This document shows, one piece after another, positions 26,314-34,931 of a stretch of 59,381 nt of DNA. The stretch lies in assembly GCF_030371825.1 (NCBI RefSeq), contig NZ_JAUDDM010000012.1. One strand, 5' to 3'. Made by a program: the position numbers and the translations under genes. The notes beneath the pieces were generated by a model. It did no database searches and was not told the DNA's origin. It was given only the letters and a program-made list of their open reading frames with translations. Every line of letters begins with the position of its first letter. Position 1 is the stretch's first letter. This DNA comes from Collinsella sp944321445. GTDB lineage: Bacteria; Actinomycetota; Coriobacteriia; Coriobacteriales; Coriobacteriaceae.

Positions 26314-27594
26314 CTACTCCCAGCTCCACTGGCCGTTGACGAAAACGGGGACCTCGGTGCCGTCGGCGCAGATGCCCATGATGTCCATGTCGTCGGTGCC
26401 GATCATGAAGTCCACGTGCGTGCTCGACGTGTTGACGCCGTGCTCGCGCAGCTCCTCGGGCGTCATATCGTAGCCGCCCTCGTAGCACTCGGCAAAACCG
26501 ATACCCAGCGCCAGGTGACAGCTGGCGTTCTCGTCGTACAGCGTATCGAAGAACAGCAGCTCGGACTCGCGAATGGGCGTGTTTTTGGAAATGAGCGCGA
26601 CCTCGCCCAGGCGGCGGGCGCCCTCGTCGGTGTTCAGGATGCTTTCGAGCACGTCGCGGCCCACGACCGCATCGAAGTCGACCACGCGGCCGCCCTCGAA
26701 GCGCAGCCAGAACTTATCCACGCGGTTGCCGTGATGGATAAGCGGCAGCGCAGAGTGCACAATGCCCTCGACGCACTCGCAATCCGGCGAGGTGAAAACC
26801 TCCTCGGTGGGGATGTTGGGGAAGAACGGATGGCCGTCGGGCGTCTCGCCGCAACCGCCCGCCCACAGGTGTCGATCGGTGAGGCCGATGGTGAGGTCCG
26901 TTCCGTTATCGGCGGTGCAGTGCAGTGCGGTGAAGCGGCGCTCGTTCAGGAAGCGCAGGTTCTTCTCGAAGGTCGCGTTATGCAGATCCCAGTCGCTCTC
27001 GGGATCCGCGCCGTCCGCGCGCGCCGTGGAAAGAATCGCCCGCCACAGGCTGTAGATGGCGACCTCGTCGGGCACACCGGGGAACACATGGCGCGCCCAC
27101 GCAGGCACCGGGGCACCCGCGATGCACCAAGGATTGATGTTGAAGTCCAGACCGCGGCGGAAGATGCGGCACTGGGTGTTGCGCGCTTTGGAGGCTGCCG
27201 CGGGCTTTGCCGGGTCGATGCCCTTCAAGGCCTCGGGGTCCGCGCCCTCCACGAAGATGAAGCACGCGCCGTCCTCGGCGAGCGAATCGAGCTGCAGGCG
27301 CTGCCATTCGGGCGTCTGCTCGAAGTAGGAGGTCTCGACATTTTCGTAGGTGAGGCGTGTCACGACGTCATCGTGCCAGATCACCGTCACGTGACCGGCA
27401 CCCGCAGCATAGCCGTGCTTCACCAAACGACGCACGAAATCGCTGGTCTCAACAGGAGCCTGAATCACCATCTCCTGCCCAGGCTTGACGTTGACGCCCG
27501 TCCTCACCACGAGGCGCGCGTATTGATCGATCAACGGGTCGAGCTGCTTCAGGCCCGCACGGGCCTCCTCGGCGGTAAGCTCGGCTCTATCCAT
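26314..27594 (-). CDS. M29-family metallo-aminopeptidase (AmpS/PepS type)
   Basis: 426 residues, close to the family's 410. The expected two-metal ligands are visible in order: NIPTEEVFT (Glu), LGEVALI (Glu), SCHLALG (His), ECYEGG (Tyr) and THVDFMIG (His, Asp). These enzymes remove N-terminal residues from peptides in the cytoplasm. ATG 27594 is preferred because AGGAG precedes it and the frame above (to 27738) shows no ribosome site. There is no signal peptide. Confidence 0.93.
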   Translation of the reverse strand: MDRAELTAEEARAGLKQLDPLIDQYARLVVRTGVNVKPGQEMVIQAPVETSDFVRRLVKHGYAAGAGHVTVIWHDDVVTRLTYENVETSYFEQTPEWQRLQLDSLAEDGACFIFVEGADPEALKGIDPAKPAAASKARNTQCRIFRRGLDFNINPWCIAGAPVPAWARHVFPGVPDEVAIYSLWRAILSTARADGADPESDWDLHNATFEKNLRFLNERRFTALHCTADNGTDLTIGLTDRHLWAGGCGETPDGHPFFPNIPTEEVFTSPDCECVEGIVHSALPLIHHGNRVDKFWLRFEGGRVVDFDAVVGRDVLESILNTDEGARRLGEVALISKNTPIRESELLFFDTLYDENASCHLALGIGFAECYEGGYDMTPEELREHGVNTSSTHVDFMIGTDDMDIMGICADGTEVPVFVNGQWSWE

Positions 27595-27774
27595 ATCGTC
27601 TCCTATCCATCCGGACTCTAACGGCGACCGAAACGGACGCCACAGTCTATTCTGCCCGGAATCATCCCGTTTAGCCCGCGCGGCACGGCGGCTGTAGAAA
27701 AAGAACGCGCCGGACGAACAGGGCGCTGTGCACCCCATCCATCCGGCGCGTCAAGAAATCCGCAGGTTGTGCGG

Positions 27775-28371
27775 TTACTTCTTTTTCTTTGCCTCGCGCT
27801 TAGCGGCCTCTTTGGCCTTGTCCTCCTCGAGCACGGCGATGAGTTTGGCCTCAGACATGCCCTCGGCGCGACGACGGGCCTCGTTGCGCAGCGGACGCAC
27901 GCGAACCAGGTCGTACACAAACGCGCCGATGATGCACGCGTAGGAGATGATGAGGCCGACAATCTGCACCGGCTGCGACACGGAGAGGTCCTCTTCGGGC
28001 AGGCCGAGCATGACGACCCACACGCCGATAGCGGCGATAACGGCAACAACGAGCAACACCCAGAACACGCGACGACGTTTGTTGTAGTCGGGATCGTCCT
28101 TCATCAGCACGTTGGAAACCGTGTAGATGCGGTCCTCCTGCAGGCGAAGTTCACGCTTGCGGGCGCGCTTCTCCTCGCGGGACAGGCCCTCGAGCGACTC
28201 ACCGCGCTCCACCTGCTTGCGCTTCTCCTTGGCAGACGCGGGGACGACGCGCACAGACGAGGCAGCGGCGCGCGCCGGCTTCGCGGAACCGGCAGACTTG
28301 CGCGTGAAGCCGGTCATCTCGCCCGACTGCTGTGCCTGGCTGCGCTTGTTCATGGGGTTGCGGGTACTCAC
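27775..28371 (-). CDS. Hypothetical basic protein with two membrane helices
   Basis: 198 residues. The N-terminal 100 are basic and probably cytoplasmic, then two helices (about 107-125 and 138-158) and a Lys-rich helical tail ending KREAKKKK. No family recognised; the layout recalls small actinobacterial membrane proteins that may bind nucleic acid or ribosomes, which is only a guess. A GTG at 28371, directly after the purC stop, has AAGGAG nine bases upstream; an ATG at 28353 is the alternative. Translationally coupled to purC. Confidence 0.65.
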   Translation of the reverse strand: MSTRNPMNKRSQAQQSGEMTGFTRKSAGSAKPARAAASSVRVVPASAKEKRKQVERGESLEGLSREEKRARKRELRLQEDRIYTVSNVLMKDDPDYNKRRRVFWVLLVVAVIAAIGVWVVMLGLPEEDLSVSQPVQIVGLIISYACIIGAFVYDLVRVRPLRNEARRRAEGMSEAKLIAVLEEDKAKEAAKREAKKKK

Positions 28372-29259
28372 TTACTTGTTCTCCTTCATGGACTCAAACT
28401 TGATGCCCGTGAGCATCTCATAGGCCTCGACGTAGCGGGCCGAGGTGCCCTCGATGACGTCGGCGGGCAGGTGCGGGGCGTCGCCGGTCATGTCCCAGTT
28501 GGCGAGCAGCCAGTTGCGCACGTACTGCTTGTCGTAGCTGGACTGGACCGTGCCCTCCTCGTACTCGGCGGCGGGCCAGAAACGGCTCGAATCGGGCGTG
28601 AGGCACTCGTCGATGAGGGTGACCTTGCCGTCGATCACGCCGAACTCAAACTTGGTGTCGGCGATGATGATGCCGCGGGTGGCGGCGTAATCGGCCGCAG
28701 CGGTGTAGATCTTGAGCGAGAGGTCGCGAATCTGGGAGGCGATGTCCTCGCCCACGATCTCGACGCAGCGCTCGTAGGAGATGTTCTCGTCGTGGTCGCC
28801 CAGATCGGCCTTGGTGGACGGCGTGAACAGCGGCTCGGGAAGCTTCGAGGCCTCGGTGAGACCCTCGGGCAGCTTAATGCCGCACACGGTGCCGTCGGCG
28901 TCGTAGGTCTTCTTGCCGGAACCGGTGAGGTAGCCGCGGACGATGCACTCGATCTTGATGGGCTCTGCCTTCTTGACCAGCATGGCGCGACCGGCCAGGT
29001 AGTCGCGGAAGTCGGCGAACTCGCCCGGGAACTGGTCGACATCGATCGAAACCATGTGGTTGGGGACGATGTCGGCGAACTTGTCGAACCAGAAAGCGGA
29101 GATGCGGTTGAGCACCTCGCCCTTGAACGGGATCTCGTCGGGAAGGATATAGTCGAAAGCCGAGATGCGGTCGGACGCAACCATAAGCAGGTTGTCGCCG
29201 GCATCGTAGATATCGCGGACCTTACCCTGGGAATCCGGACGGCGCTCCATCGAAGTCAC
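28372..29259 (-). CDS. purC: Phosphoribosylaminoimidazole-succinocarboxamide synthase
   Basis: 295 residues. GKVRDIYDAGDNLLMVASDR is the SAICAR synthase opening, and DTKFEFG with LIDECLTPDSSRFWPA forms the ATP/aspartate site. It joins CAIR and aspartate in purine synthesis. Start: a GTG at 29259 has TGAGGAG nine bases upstream, while the TTG at 29268 abuts that site and the ATG at 29250 is too far away. Another purine gene, purB, lies 12 kb away and is not in the same operon. Confidence 0.95.
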   Translation of the reverse strand: MTSMERRPDSQGKVRDIYDAGDNLLMVASDRISAFDYILPDEIPFKGEVLNRISAFWFDKFADIVPNHMVSIDVDQFPGEFADFRDYLAGRAMLVKKAEPIKIECIVRGYLTGSGKKTYDADGTVCGIKLPEGLTEASKLPEPLFTPSTKADLGDHDENISYERCVEIVGEDIASQIRDLSLKIYTAAADYAATRGIIIADTKFEFGVIDGKVTLIDECLTPDSSRFWPAAEYEEGTVQSSYDKQYVRNWLLANWDMTGDAPHLPADVIEGTSARYVEAYEMLTGIKFESMKENK

Positions 29260-29381
29260 GTTGGTCAACTCCTCATATAGACGTGTGCGTGACGCGCCCG
29301 CGTGCCGGGCGCGCGGCTCTGCAGCATCGGAGCGGCAGGGCGTCGCGGCGCGGGCCCTCCTTGACCGAATACTTTACAGAA

Positions 29382-30965
29382 CTAGTGCTTCATTGTAGTA
29401 GATGGCGCTTCGGGTGCGTGCTCGCGCGGCAGATGAATCGTAAAAGTCGTACCCTTTCCAAGTTCCGACTCCACGGAGATGAACCCGTGATGGCGCTCGA
29501 CGATCTGCTTGGTGACCGCAAGGCCCACGCCCAGACCGCCCGCTTCACGCGCACGGCTGGCGTCAGCGCGCCAGAAACGGCCGAAGATGCGCGACAGGTC
29601 TTCCTTGGCGATGCCGATGCCCGTATCCGCAACCGAGATGAGCACGTTTTTGCGGTCGAGCTTGACCGAAGCCACGACCCAGCCGCCCTCCGGCGTATAG
29701 CGCATGGCATTGGAAAGCAGGTTGATGACAGCCTGCGTGATCATGTCGGCATCGACCTCGATAACCGCCCCGTGGCCGCCGGTGTCGTCGGTGAAGCGCA
29801 GGCGCAGATCGCGCGATTGGAACAGCTGTTCCTGCGAGGCGACGATGTTGCGCGCGAGCGCGACGATGTCGACCGGCTCGAGGTTGAGCGGCGCGGTGCG
29901 GTTCTCCATGCGAGACAGGTCGAGCATCTGCTGCACAAGGCGAGCCAAGCGGCGCGTTTCGGACGCGACAGTCTCGAGGTGCTCGGCGTCGGTTGGATAG
30001 ACGCCGTCTTGCATGGCCTCGACCGTGGCGAGCATGGCCATGAGCGGGGTGCGCAGCTCGTGCGCGACATCGGAGGTGAGGCGACGCTCGTGCTTGAGGT
30101 CTTTTTCGAGCGAGGTGGCCATCTCGTCGAAGGTCTCGCCCAGCTGGTCGATTTCGTCGTCGCCGCGCAGCTCCGTGCGCGCGGACAGGTCGCCGTCGCG
30201 AATTTGCTTGGCGGTGCTCGTGATGCGGCGGATGGGCTTTACCAGGGAACGCGAAACGAGCAGGCCGACGAGCAGCGCCGCGGCGACCGCCACGAACGCG
30301 GCCACGACCATGGCGTTGAACGTGCGATCGCGGAAGGCGGCATCGGCTTTGGTGAGCAGCACATCGCTGCCCAGTACCCAGATGCGCACCGAACCGACGG
30401 TCTCGCCGTCTTTGGTAACAACCGGCTCGGTCACCGCGCCCTCGGCGTCGGTGGGCGCCTCGGACAGGAAGCTATGCGCGCGGCTGGACCACTCCTCGTT
30501 GGACTTCTCGCTGGCAGAACTCCCCTCCTCCTTCAGACGCTTGAGCTCGGCGGCAACCGGCGCGGCCGGCCAGGTATCATCGTAGAGGATAGTGCCGTCG
30601 GCATCCATGACCTGCAGACCCAGGTCTTCGGAGGCGATGGTGGAATCGGAGAGCGCCACGAGGTCCGAGAGGTTCCAAGAACCGTTCTGCTCGTAGATGC
30701 TCGCGAGCTTTTGGCTGGTGAGCTGCGCGATCTCGGTCACGTTGGTGCGGGTGTATTCGGAGAACACGTTGCCCCACACCACAGAAACCACGCACACAAG
30801 AATGAGCACGGTCATGAGCGAGGTCAGCGCAAAGGACAGGGCCATGCGCGTCCCGTAGCTCATGGACGTGCGAGAATCGGAACGAGGCGTGTTCCACTTA
30901 GCACGGGAGCTCGCCTCGTTTTCCGGTTTGTTCTTTTGTTCGGTGACCAGACGGGCAGGCAGCAT
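29382..30965 (-). CDS. Membrane sensor histidine kinase
   Basis: 527 residues. TM1 about 42-65, an extracytoplasmic sensor of about 150 residues, TM2 about 217-238, HAMP 238-290, HisKA with HELRTP (His302 is the phosphorylation site) and a HATPase_c domain with NLLSNAMRYT, DTGIGI and GLGVGLAV. The sensor domain is not recognisable as a named family. It follows its response regulator with a TAATG overlap. The signal is unknown. Confidence 0.94.
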   Translation of the reverse strand: MLPARLVTEQKNKPENEASSRAKWNTPRSDSRTSMSYGTRMALSFALTSLMTVLILVCVVSVVWGNVFSEYTRTNVTEIAQLTSQKLASIYEQNGSWNLSDLVALSDSTIASEDLGLQVMDADGTILYDDTWPAAPVAAELKRLKEEGSSASEKSNEEWSSRAHSFLSEAPTDAEGAVTEPVVTKDGETVGSVRIWVLGSDVLLTKADAAFRDRTFNAMVVAAFVAVAAALLVGLLVSRSLVKPIRRITSTAKQIRDGDLSARTELRGDDEIDQLGETFDEMATSLEKDLKHERRLTSDVAHELRTPLMAMLATVEAMQDGVYPTDAEHLETVASETRRLARLVQQMLDLSRMENRTAPLNLEPVDIVALARNIVASQEQLFQSRDLRLRFTDDTGGHGAVIEVDADMITQAVINLLSNAMRYTPEGGWVVASVKLDRKNVLISVADTGIGIAKEDLSRIFGRFWRADASRAREAGGLGVGLAVTKQIVERHHGFISVESELGKGTTFTIHLPREHAPEAPSTTMKH

Positions 30966-31693
30966 TACTTAGCGGCTTCCTCGTCCTTCTTGGGCTGCTG
31001 CGGAGCCTCGAAGCGGTAGCCCACGCCGTGCACGGTGTAGAGCCACTTGGGCTTCTTCGGGTCATCGCCCAGCTTGGCGCGCAGGTTCTTCACGTGGCTG
31101 TCGATGGTACGCTCGTAACCCTCGAAGTCGTAACCCAGGACCTTCTCCACCAGCTCCATGCGGTTGTACACGCGACCCGGATGGCGCGCCAGCGTGGTGA
31201 GCAGCTTGAACTCGGAAGCGGTGAGATCGACCTCGCGGCCCTCGACCAGGATCTTGTGGCCAGAGATATCGATGACCAGATCGCCGAAGTCGAGCACCTC
31301 AACCTGCGGTTCATCGGCCAGATGGGTGCGGCGGAACAGCGCGCGCACGCGGGCGACGAGCTCGCGGGGGCTGAACGGCTTGATGAGGTAGTCGTCCGCG
31401 CCCAGCTCGAGACCGATGATGCGGTCCTCGACCTCGCCCTTGGCGGTCAGCATGATGATGGGCACATCCGAGGTGTCGCGGATGGCGCGGCACACGCGCT
31501 CGCCCGATAGCTTGGGCAACATGAGGTCGAGCACGATGAGATCGAACTGATGCTTCTCGAACTCCTCGACGGCGGACTGACCGTCGCCGACGCCGACAAC
31601 CCAATAGCCCTCGCGCTCAAGATAGGCGGCCACAGCATCTCGAATGGCCTTCTCGTCTTCGACCAGCAGAATCTTTTTCGCATCCGAAGCCAT
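30965..31693 (-). CDS. OmpR/PhoB-family response regulator
   Basis: 242 residues. Receiver domain with VEDE, phospho-acceptor Asp56 in VLDLMLP and Lys105 in LIKPF, then a winged-helix DNA-binding domain ending HGVGYRFE. GGGAGG precedes the ATG. First gene of the two-component operon; targets cannot be read from sequence. Confidence 0.95.
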   Translation of the reverse strand: MASDAKKILLVEDEKAIRDAVAAYLEREGYWVVGVGDGQSAVEEFEKHQFDLIVLDLMLPKLSGERVCRAIRDTSDVPIIMLTAKGEVEDRIIGLELGADDYLIKPFSPRELVARVRALFRRTHLADEPQVEVLDFGDLVIDISGHKILVEGREVDLTASEFKLLTTLARHPGRVYNRMELVEKVLGYDFEGYERTIDSHVKNLRAKLGDDPKKPKWLYTVHGVGYRFEAPQQPKKDEEAAK

Positions 31694-31849
31694 ACCAGGC
31701 CTCCCTCTTCCTTCGCTCGGGAACGCTTCTGTTCATTCTAGCGCACATGGTGCACGTGATGTTCCACGCGCACGCCAACGGCCCCATCGTGAGACGGGCC
31801 GGTTGCTGTACATTATTCCCAGCTTGCCGATTTTTTAGCAGGAGACGCC

Positions 31850-32449
31850 ATGAGCTATAGAATACGCACCGCTCGCAGCGAAGATGCTGCCGCTCTCGCA
31901 GCCATCTACGCGCCGTTCGTGACGGGCACCGTCGTGTCGTTCGAGTTCGACGCACCGTCTGTCGAGGAGTTTCAGCGGCGCATCGAAGCGACGAGCACCG
32001 CCTTTGCCTATGTGGTGGCAGAAGTTGTTGAAAGTGGAGAAATCGCAGGGTACGCCTATTACGGAACGCTGCGGTCGCGCCCGGCGTACCAGTGGGCGGC
32101 CGAAACGTCGATTTATTTGGCCCCTGCGCATCAGGGGCGCGGACTGGGGTCTGTTTTGGTTGAAGCCATCGAGCGGCTCATGGCCGCGCAGGGCATTGCA
32201 CTGAGCGTGGCCTGCATCACGTCCGATAACACCGGGTCGATTGCCTTCCACGAACGGTTGGGCTACGAGCACTGCGGCGAGTTCTGCAACTGCGCGTTTA
32301 AGCTGGGCCGGTGGTTGAGCGTGACCTGGATGGAAAAACAGCTGCTCCCCTGCACGGAGAAGCCCGCGGAGCGACGCACGCTGACTGCTGCCGATATCGA
32401 ACCGGTGCTCGCCGCTGCAAACGAACGCCTCGCAGCTGGCGGGCGTTAG
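31850..32449 (+). CDS. GNAT acetyltransferase, phosphinothricin-acetyltransferase-like
   Basis: 199 residues. The N-terminal RTARSEDAAALAAIYAPFV and the conserved VSFE segment fit the Pat/YncA subgroup; HQGRGLGS is the acetyl-CoA pyrophosphate loop and SIAFHERLGY the C-terminal motif. Members acetylate amino-acid-like substrates such as phosphinothricin or methionine sulfone. The last 35 residues extend beyond the typical fold. AGGAGA precedes the ATG. Confidence 0.85.
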   Translation: MSYRIRTARSEDAAALAAIYAPFVTGTVVSFEFDAPSVEEFQRRIEATSTAFAYVVAEVVESGEIAGYAYYGTLRSRPAYQWAAETSIYLAPAHQGRGLGSVLVEAIERLMAAQGIALSVACITSDNTGSIAFHERLGYEHCGEFCNCAFKLGRWLSVTWMEKQLLPCTEKPAERRTLTAADIEPVLAAANERLAAGGR

Positions 32450-32497
32450 CGGGCCGCCAGCTGCGAGGCGCATACGGGCACAGCGTGAGCGGTGCGG

Positions 32498-33706
32498 CTA
32501 CAGCGAGAACACGCGCGCCGTGACGCCGGCGGGAATGCCCTGCTCGTTTTTGACCGTGGCGTAGGTGAGGAACTGGTCGCAGGTGCCCTCGCTTGCCGGG
32601 TACTCGCCGTAATCGAGCGAACGGTCGGGGCACGACAGGACCGCATAGGTCTCTTCCTGCGTGTTCACCACGTAGTACGAGGCGCGCGTCTTGACGATGT
32701 ACTGGCCGTTCTTGCCGGCGGGACAGGCGGCGGGCTCGCGGGACACGTAGATGTACGGGCCGCCCTCGCGGCCGACGAACGTTCCCATGTTGCCCAGGCT
32801 TCCTGCGCCGTTATAGCTCGCCTCGATAGCGAAAGCGAAGGTATCGCCCATGTAGACAGCCTCGAACGGACGGACGCCGGCGGGCAGCACGAGCTGGTCG
32901 AGCTGGCGGAAGTTCGAATCGGAGAGGTCGACGGCCGTCATACCGTAGTAGGTTCCCTCATCTGCGCGCACGCGCGGCGAGATGGTGAGCACGTTGTTGC
33001 ATACGCGAGGCTGCGTGGCGAAGCGGCCGAGCGACTCCCACACGGTGGTGTGGTCGTTATCGCCCACGGACCACCGGTAGCAGTGGCTGGCTTCTGCGGA
33101 CTTGGAACCCGAAGCGTTTGGCATCTTCTGCCAATAGACCGTCGAGCCCACCGCCGTGAACATGGGAGGATCCCAATCGGCGTTACCCTTGTCGATTTGC
33201 ACCGGGTCGCCCGTAAGGGCACCTTCGCTCATGCCCGCAGCAAGCAGCACCCAATCGAGCGACGAATACTCGATTTCCACCCAGACGAACACGCCCGAAC
33301 CACAGCGCACATCGTAGAAGCTGTAGGTGCGGCCCTGCGTGGCCGTGCCCTCGAGCGTGATGAGGTCGCCCGAGGCGAGCGATAGCACGCCGATGGAATT
33401 GGGCGACACGGCGGACTCCGGCGTCATCATGGCCGCGGCCCACGAACCGTCCGTATGCCACAGCAGGGTACCCAGCGGCAAAGACCAAGAACTTGTTGCC
33501 TGGAAGTTGCTGTCGACGCTCTTATAGTCGTCGAACACGTTGACGATCTGCGATTCATCATCGACGATCTGCGGCTCGCCGTCGACGCGGTCCGTGTTGT
33601 CCGAGCACGCGGACAGCGACATCGCCGCAGCTGCAGCCGCCGTAGCAGCCGCACTTCCCGCTAGGAACCTGCGACGGGTGACACCGTCTTTTTTGAAGAA
33701 GCTCAT
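32498..33706 (-). CDS. Tat-exported lipoprotein of unknown function
   Basis: 402 residues. TRRRFLAG (10-17) is a twin-arginine motif, the hydrophobic stretch ends in a lipobox LSAC (Cys34), so it should be exported folded and lipid-anchored. The rest is beta-rich, with spaced W-aromatic turns suggesting a propeller-like fold, but no family is recognised. Start 33706 overlaps the upstream TSCPD stop (ATGA). It is convergent with the GNAT gene. Confidence 0.75.
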   Translation of the reverse strand: MSFFKKDGVTRRRFLAGSAAATAAAAAAMSLSACSDNTDRVDGEPQIVDDESQIVNVFDDYKSVDSNFQATSSWSLPLGTLLWHTDGSWAAAMMTPESAVSPNSIGVLSLASGDLITLEGTATQGRTYSFYDVRCGSGVFVWVEIEYSSLDWVLLAAGMSEGALTGDPVQIDKGNADWDPPMFTAVGSTVYWQKMPNASGSKSAEASHCYRWSVGDNDHTTVWESLGRFATQPRVCNNVLTISPRVRADEGTYYGMTAVDLSDSNFRQLDQLVLPAGVRPFEAVYMGDTFAFAIEASYNGAGSLGNMGTFVGREGGPYIYVSREPAACPAGKNGQYIVKTRASYYVVNTQEETYAVLSCPDRSLDYGEYPASEGTCDQFLTYATVKNEQGIPAGVTARVFSL

Positions 33707-33969
33707 GCGCCAGCCTTCGCGGACGCCTCGGTGAGGGCGCGGGTGAGCTGGTCGGCGCACGACGTGGGGCGCGGGCCGCAGGTGTTGCCGGCCAGGATGG
33801 AGACCACCTTTTCAACCGGCATGCCGGCCACGAGCTTAGAGACGGCCTTGAGGTTGCCGTTGCAGCCGCCCTCGAAGGAAACCCGCTCGACGGTCTTACC
33901 GTCGTCGGAAAGGTCGACGTGAATGGCGCGGGAGCAGACGCCGCGCGGCGTGAAGTCGTGATGGATCAT
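33703..33969 (-). CDS. TSCPD-domain protein (TIGR03905-like)
   Basis: 88 residues with GVCSRAI, FEGGCNGN and CGPRPTSCADQL, the last being the Thr-Ser-Cys-x-Asp motif also found at the end of some ribonucleotide reductases. Three or four Cys could bind metal. Function unknown. ATG 33969 is preferred, as GAGGGG lies upstream; the frame above runs through palindromic repeats. Coupled to the Tat lipoprotein gene. Confidence 0.8.
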   Translation of the reverse strand: MIHHDFTPRGVCSRAIHVDLSDDGKTVERVSFEGGCNGNLKAVSKLVAGMPVEKVVSILAGNTCGPRPTSCADQLTRALTEASAKAGA

Positions 33970-34063
33970 GGTGAAACCCCTCTTTCGTTTGTACGCCATT
34001 ATATTAGTGCGCTTGCGTCTGTACACCTCACCACGAGAAATGTGCAGGGCGGACCTCGGTTGG

Positions 34064-34097
34064 CCTCTGCGGGGACGGGGGCGGGAGACGCCACTCT
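34064..34097. repeat. G/C-rich interspersed repeat, copy 4 (short)
   Basis: A single GGGGACGGGGGCGGGAGACGCC segment directly abuts the 64-bp palindrome, so the two repeat families are nested or adjacent here. Confidence 0.65.
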
Positions 34098-34161
34098 GGG
34101 AAAATGGGGACAGGCACTTATTTCCCACCGGTGGGAAATAAGTGCCTGTCCCCATTTTCCC
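34098..34161. repeat. 64-bp palindromic repeat (GGGACAGGCAC family), perfect copy
   Basis: 30-base arms around CCGG, perfect. It differs from 11250-11313 at a single position, which here restores pairing. Confidence 0.9.
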
Positions 34162-34165
34162 ACGC

Positions 34166-34202
34166 AAAAAGGCCGGGCCCTCCGTGTGGAGAGCCCGGCC
34201 TT
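34166..34202 (-). terminator. Terminator of the AOR operon
   Basis: Stem AAGGCCGGGC / GCCCGGCCTT (minus reading) with an inner CTCC/GGAG extension and TTTTT on the minus strand, 28 bases after the cytochrome gene. Confidence 0.85.
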
Positions 34203-34229
34203 GCTTGACCTGATGTTCGGACGATCCGG

Positions 34230-34907
34230 TTACTCGGCGTCAGCCTCGAACAGGAACGGAGTGGTCCAGCCATCGGGCACGGCACCCGTCTGGCCATCGC
34301 CCAGCTCCTGGACGGTCCAACCCTCGGGCACGCCGCCCTCGCCCTCCCAGGCGCCAACCTGATGGCAGCCTGCGCAGGTGAAGACGCTCTGGTCGTGCAT
34401 GAGGTGGCAGCTGTTGCACTGCTGCACGCCGTGGTAGTCGCTGTGCGGGTCGAAGCTCCAGTCGGCGGTGGAGGACTCGCTGGCGCCGGGCATCACGCCG
34501 GCACCGGAGTGGCAACCGCTCTGCAGGCAGAAGTCGTTCGAGAAGGTGACCTTGCTGAACGGCTGCTCGTAGTTGCCCGCGAGCTGCGTCTGAACCTCGT
34601 GCACCGTCTGAGACAGCGTGGCCTCGTGGCAGCCGAGGCACTGGTTGTTCACCGCGGAGCGGTGCTTGTACGCCAGCGAATCGGTGTCGTTCACGAACGA
34701 ATCGTAGTACTTACCCATGGTGCTGTGACAAACGCTGTCACAGAACTCAGGAGTGGAACGCCAAGCCCAGCCGGCAACGCCCAGGACCGTCACGACGACG
34801 ACCGCGGCGATAACGATCGGCAGGCGCTTGCCCTTCCAATCCCTCTTCTTCTTCGGAGCCTTCTCGGGGGCGGCAGCCTCCGCGGTCTCCTTGATCTCGT
34901 CAGCCAT
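34230..34907 (-). CDS. Membrane-anchored pentahaem cytochrome c (NapC/NrfH-like)
   Basis: 225 residues: a basic N-terminus, one membrane anchor (29-48) and five haem-attachment sites. Three are CxxCH (90-94, 164-168, 178-182). Two are widened: CxxxCH at 56-61 and CxxxxCH at 127-133. Widened sites are known in some c-type cytochromes, but two in one small protein is unusual. It should pass electrons on the outer face of the membrane. Last gene of the Fe-S/AOR operon, 24 bases after the AOR stop. AGAGGAG precedes the ATG. Confidence 0.85.
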   Translation of the reverse strand: MADEIKETAEAAAPEKAPKKKRDWKGKRLPIVIAAVVVVTVLGVAGWAWRSTPEFCDSVCHSTMGKYYDSFVNDTDSLAYKHRSAVNNQCLGCHEATLSQTVHEVQTQLAGNYEQPFSKVTFSNDFCLQSGCHSGAGVMPGASESSTADWSFDPHSDYHGVQQCNSCHLMHDQSVFTCAGCHQVGAWEGEGGVPEGWTVQELGDGQTGAVPDGWTTPFLFEADAE

Positions 34908-34931
34908 AATGTTCTCCTCTCGGGACCGCGA

